Positions 61,887 through 64,000 of a stretch of 64,000 bases of DNA are shown in pieces. The notes under the pieces were generated by a model. That model saw nothing but the letters and a program-made list of their open reading frames with translations. It ran no database searches and was not told the DNA's origin. How positions within the stretch are numbered: the first letter of the stretch is position 1; each line of letters starts with the position of its first letter. The position numbers were made by a program, and so were the translations under genes. The stretch lies in NCBI GenBank assembly GCA_029261715.1, contig JAJDAT010000001.1, positions 1 through 64,000 of the forward strand, given 5' to 3'. The stretch is from Nitrospinia bacterium. GTDB lineage: Bacteria; Nitrospinota; Nitrospinia; Nitrospinales; JAJDAT01.

Positions 61887-62807
61887 ATGAACTCTTCCAT
61901 TCAAACAGATTATTCTTCTATTAAAGCTCACTACCGCTTTACTAAAGAAGACGAAAATCTCCTAGCCGAGATGAAACAAGAAATGATTCCGTTTACTGAA
62001 GAATTCATGGATGGATGGTATGACTTTATTTGGAATTTTGGGAAAACTGCCGATTTTTTGAAAGACGAGACCGTTATAGCTCGGCATCGTGGGAAAGTTC
62101 GCCAATGGTATATTGATCTATTTAGCGGAACTTATGATATTTCCTATTTTTTGAAACTTTATAAAATAGGCGAACACCATGTTCGGTTAGGACTCCCCAC
62201 CCATTATGTCAATGCCGCATTTAACTATGTTCGCGTTTTTACTCTGGGTCGCATTTATAAGCTATATAAAAACGATAGCAATTTAACAGATAGACTTAAA
62301 GCTGCCGAGAGAATTTTAGATATTAATCTAGACGTCTTAACAAGCTCTTATCGAGAAGAAGAGATGAGTCGTTTTTTATCTCTTTCTAATATTGAAAAAA
62401 CGTTATTAGGTTTTCTAAAAAAAGCCAGCGAGTTTTTCAATTATTTACTCGCTGGGGCGTTGGTAATGGTCGCCCTTTTTGCAATTGGACTATTCGTATA
62501 TGACGTCTACCTACTCTTTGCGGTTCACGAATCCATAGAACAGGGAATTCTAACGACGCTTGGCAGTCTTTTAATTCTATGGGCAGCCATCGAACTGATA
62601 CATGAAGAAATAAAACACTTACGCGGTGGAGGCTTTGCGCTAGAAGCTTTTTTAACGCTGGCGATAGCGGCGTTGATACGTAAGATCCTTATTTTTTCTC
62701 TGTCCCCCGCAAAAACGATGGACGTCTTGATGTATGGAGTCTTAGTACTCTGTTTAGGTATTTCCTATTGGTTAATTGTTCATAAAATAACTCCATCCAA
62801 GAAATAG
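61887..62807 (+). CDS. Globin-domain protein fused to a PsiE-like membrane domain
   Basis: This 306-residue protein has an N-terminal all-helical globin or protoglobin domain (YRFTKEDENLLAEMKQEMIP, VRQWYIDLFSGTYDISYFLK, LYKIGEHHVRLGLPTHYVNA, residues about 15-160). HH at 115-116 marks the probable proximal His region. The C-terminal half has four membrane segments (FNYLLAGALVMVALFAIGLF, TTLGSLLILWAAIELIHEEI, ALEAFLTLAIAALIRKILIF, VLMYGVLVLCLGISYWLIVH) of the PsiE family. PsiE is a phosphate-starvation membrane protein of unknown function. The fusion would link heme-bound gas sensing to a membrane module. It is probably co-expressed with the truncated haemoglobin. Confidence 0.78.
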   Translation: MNSSIQTDYSSIKAHYRFTKEDENLLAEMKQEMIPFTEEFMDGWYDFIWNFGKTADFLKDETVIARHRGKVRQWYIDLFSGTYDISYFLKLYKIGEHHVRLGLPTHYVNAAFNYVRVFTLGRIYKLYKNDSNLTDRLKAAERILDINLDVLTSSYREEEMSRFLSLSNIEKTLLGFLKKASEFFNYLLAGALVMVALFAIGLFVYDVYLLFAVHESIEQGILTTLGSLLILWAAIELIHEEIKHLRGGGFALEAFLTLAIAALIRKILIFSLSPAKTMDVLMYGVLVLCLGISYWLIVHKITPSKK

Positions 62808-62889
62808 CTTTCAAAAACCAAGTTATCCTTACACCAATAGAAAGCTCTTAAAAATGGAGAATACTATTTTTTCGACAACTGATTAAATA

Positions 62890-63141
62890 TCATTCTCCAC
62901 CACTACTCCCACTATCTCCATCACCTCCAAACATATTGCCGCCATACATATGACTACTAGAGTTAATATGATTTTCCGTATCGTTTCCTCCACGATTAGT
63001 TTTTCCACGGTTTCCTGCATTCTTACTGTTCCGCTTAGCATGAAGAAAAGCATATAAAAATGGCAAACCAAAAATCGTGAAAACAAAAAACATAATTACA
63101 TTTAATACTTCAAACTCCATCCCTAAAAAGTCAACATACAT
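62890..63141 (-). CDS. Small membrane protein with Gly/Ser-rich tail
   Basis: This 83-residue protein has one transmembrane helix near the N-terminus (EVLNVIMFFVFTIFGLPFLY). A basic segment (HAKRNSKNAGNRGK) follows, then a Gly/Ser/Asp-rich tail (MYGGNMFGGDGDSGSSGGE). A GAAGGAGGCGTTTG ribosome-binding site lies before the ATG. The family is not recognised. The neighbours are the globin-PsiE gene (convergent) and a Sel1 protein. Confidence 0.6.
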   Translation of the reverse strand: MYVDFLGMEFEVLNVIMFFVFTIFGLPFLYAFLHAKRNSKNAGNRGKTNRGGNDTENHINSSSHMYGGNMFGGDGDSGSSGGE

Positions 63142-63450
63142 AATTGCAAACGCCTCCTTCAGAACAATATTTAGTTCCTAATAATTAAACCACTTTTTTT
63201 AGCTACAAGCATGCTTTATCAAATAAAGGATCACCTGTTAGCTCAAATAAAAAATGAAATTCAACAGTCTAACGTCAGCCCATATTGGCATTCCAATAAC
63301 AAAGTTATCATGAACTTTCCGAGGTGTCGCTTAACTCAAATAAATCTTCTAACATTTGGACTAAAAAATTTCCCATACAAAAATTATTTTTGATAAAATA
63401 CAGCTCTTTAAAAATTGTCTTTTAGTAATTTCTAATTTTAATAGGTCTCT
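63142..63450 (+). other. Intergenic region before the Sel1-repeat gene
   Basis: AT-rich. A 60-codon plus-strand frame at 63211 lacks a ribosome-binding site and recognisable features, so no gene is called. Confidence 0.3.
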
Positions 63451-64000
63451 ATGAATAAACTTCTTTTTTCAATTCTCATCTTTCCACTAATAATCTGCGT
63501 TCCAATTATTTCAACCGCCGACGACTTGCAAGATGGAATAGAAGCTTTAAACAAGGGAGACTACAAAACCGCTTTAGATAAATTGACCCTATTGGCCAAA
63601 CAGGGTAACCCCAAAGCCCAAGACAATCTTGGGAATATGAATTACGAAGGAAAAGGTGTCGAGCAAAATGATAAAGAAGCGTTGAAGTGGTATTTACTTG
63701 CTGCAAAACAAGGGAACATAAACTCACAATATAGCCTTGGTTATATGCATGAATATGGACAAGGAACAGTCGAAGACTATAAAGAGGCGCTCAAATGGTA
63801 TTCTCTAGCCGCGAAACAAGACCATGCAGATGCCCAATATAATCTTGGAACTATGTATGAAGATGGATCAGGCGTCTCTCAAAATTATAAAGAAGCAAGA
63901 AAGTGGTATCTACAATCCGCAAAACAAGGCAATTCAAACGCTCAAAATAAGCTTGGTGAAATATATCTTTACGGATTAGGCGTCAACCAAGATTACAAAG
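63451..64000 (+). CDS. Sel1-like repeat protein, partial (runs off the right edge)
   Basis: ATG at 63451 opens a frame without a stop to the window end. A signal peptide (LLFSILIFPLIICVPIISTA) is followed by a TPR-like start (LQDGIEALNKGDYKTALDKL). Repeated Sel1 motifs follow with AQDNLGNMNYEGKGVEQNDK, EALKWYLLAAKQGN, SQYSLGYMHEYGQGTVEDYK, EALKWYSLAAKQ and AQYNLGTMYEDGSGVSQNYK. Sel1 proteins are periplasmic or secreted interaction scaffolds, often in stress or signalling. At least five repeats are visible. Confidence 0.88.
   Translation, partial: MNKLLFSILIFPLIICVPIISTADDLQDGIEALNKGDYKTALDKLTLLAKQGNPKAQDNLGNMNYEGKGVEQNDKEALKWYLLAAKQGNINSQYSLGYMHEYGQGTVEDYKEALKWYSLAAKQDHADAQYNLGTMYEDGSGVSQNYKEARKWYLQSAKQGNSNAQNKLGEIYLYGLGVNQDYK

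Noticed and set aside
63211-63393. Plus-strand frame of 60 codons
   Set aside because: No ribosome-binding site and no recognisable domain, in an AT-rich intergenic region.
1-64000. CRISPR arrays, tRNA and rRNA genes
   Set aside because: I looked for regularly spaced direct repeats and for tRNA-like and rRNA-like stretches and recognised none.

Overview
The window reads as a chromosomal stretch from an AT-rich Gram-negative bacterium. The evidence is four TonB-dependent outer-membrane receptors, several lipoproteins and periplasmic cytochromes, and a very dense set of PAS/REC/HD-type signalling proteins. The triplicated cytochrome P460 family, the HDOD and HD-GYP proteins and the globins would fit a Nitrospinota- or Deltaproteobacteria-like organism, but no rRNA or ribosomal gene is present, so this placement is a guess. 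Many genes lack a clear Shine-Dalgarno sequence. TTG and GTG starts are frequent, and at least two genes look leaderless.

Layout. 0-2 kb: the end of an IS110-type transposase abutting a dead TIR-domain gene, a TetR repressor with its probable operator, a small XRE regulator and dispersed repeat debris. 2-9.6 kb: cofactor genes (thiO, bioA and a QueD-like protein that has lost catalytic residues), a probable ATC-hydrolase-family protein, two glycosyltransferases, a DUF4399 protein and a SHOCT lipoprotein. 9.7-15 kb: HDOD and REC proteins, a histidine kinase/response regulator pair and an XRE regulator.

15.6-31.1 kb is the most interesting block. It holds a YfiR-like protein, three paralogous TonB-dependent receptors on the minus strand, a flavin monooxygenase plus O-methyltransferase pair, a 68-residue precursor peptide ending in four consecutive cysteines, and an operon for a leader-binding E1-like protein, a YcaO cyclodehydratase, a SagB-type azoline dehydrogenase and a GNAT acetyltransferase. 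This is a thiazole-forming RiPP (linear azole peptide, TOMM) cluster. Because receptors are interleaved with biosynthesis genes, I infer that the product could be a secreted and re-imported metal chelator. No exporter or leader peptidase gene is visible here.

31.3-38.4 kb looks like a metal/heme-handling region: three cytochrome P460-family c-type proteins, two His/Cys-rich secreted paralogues with leaderless promoters, a DsrE-like periplasmic protein, small lipoproteins and a fourth TonB receptor resembling copper-type receptors. A TTGGAwTTCCAA palindrome sits just upstream of several of the promoters.

38.6-59.7 kb is a signalling island: two tandem HDOD proteins, REC-PAS kinases, REC-HD proteins, a two-HD-domain c-di-GMP phosphodiesterase candidate, and an operon of a giant PAS3-GAF-HK-REC3 kinase, CheR, CheB and a second hybrid kinase. 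Almost no DNA-binding output domains are present. A YciA thioesterase and small secreted proteins lie inside it. 60-64 kb: an MBL-fold protein with degenerate zinc ligands, a group III truncated haemoglobin, a globin-domain protein fused to a PsiE-like membrane domain, a small Gly/Ser-rich membrane protein, and a Sel1-repeat protein running off the right edge.
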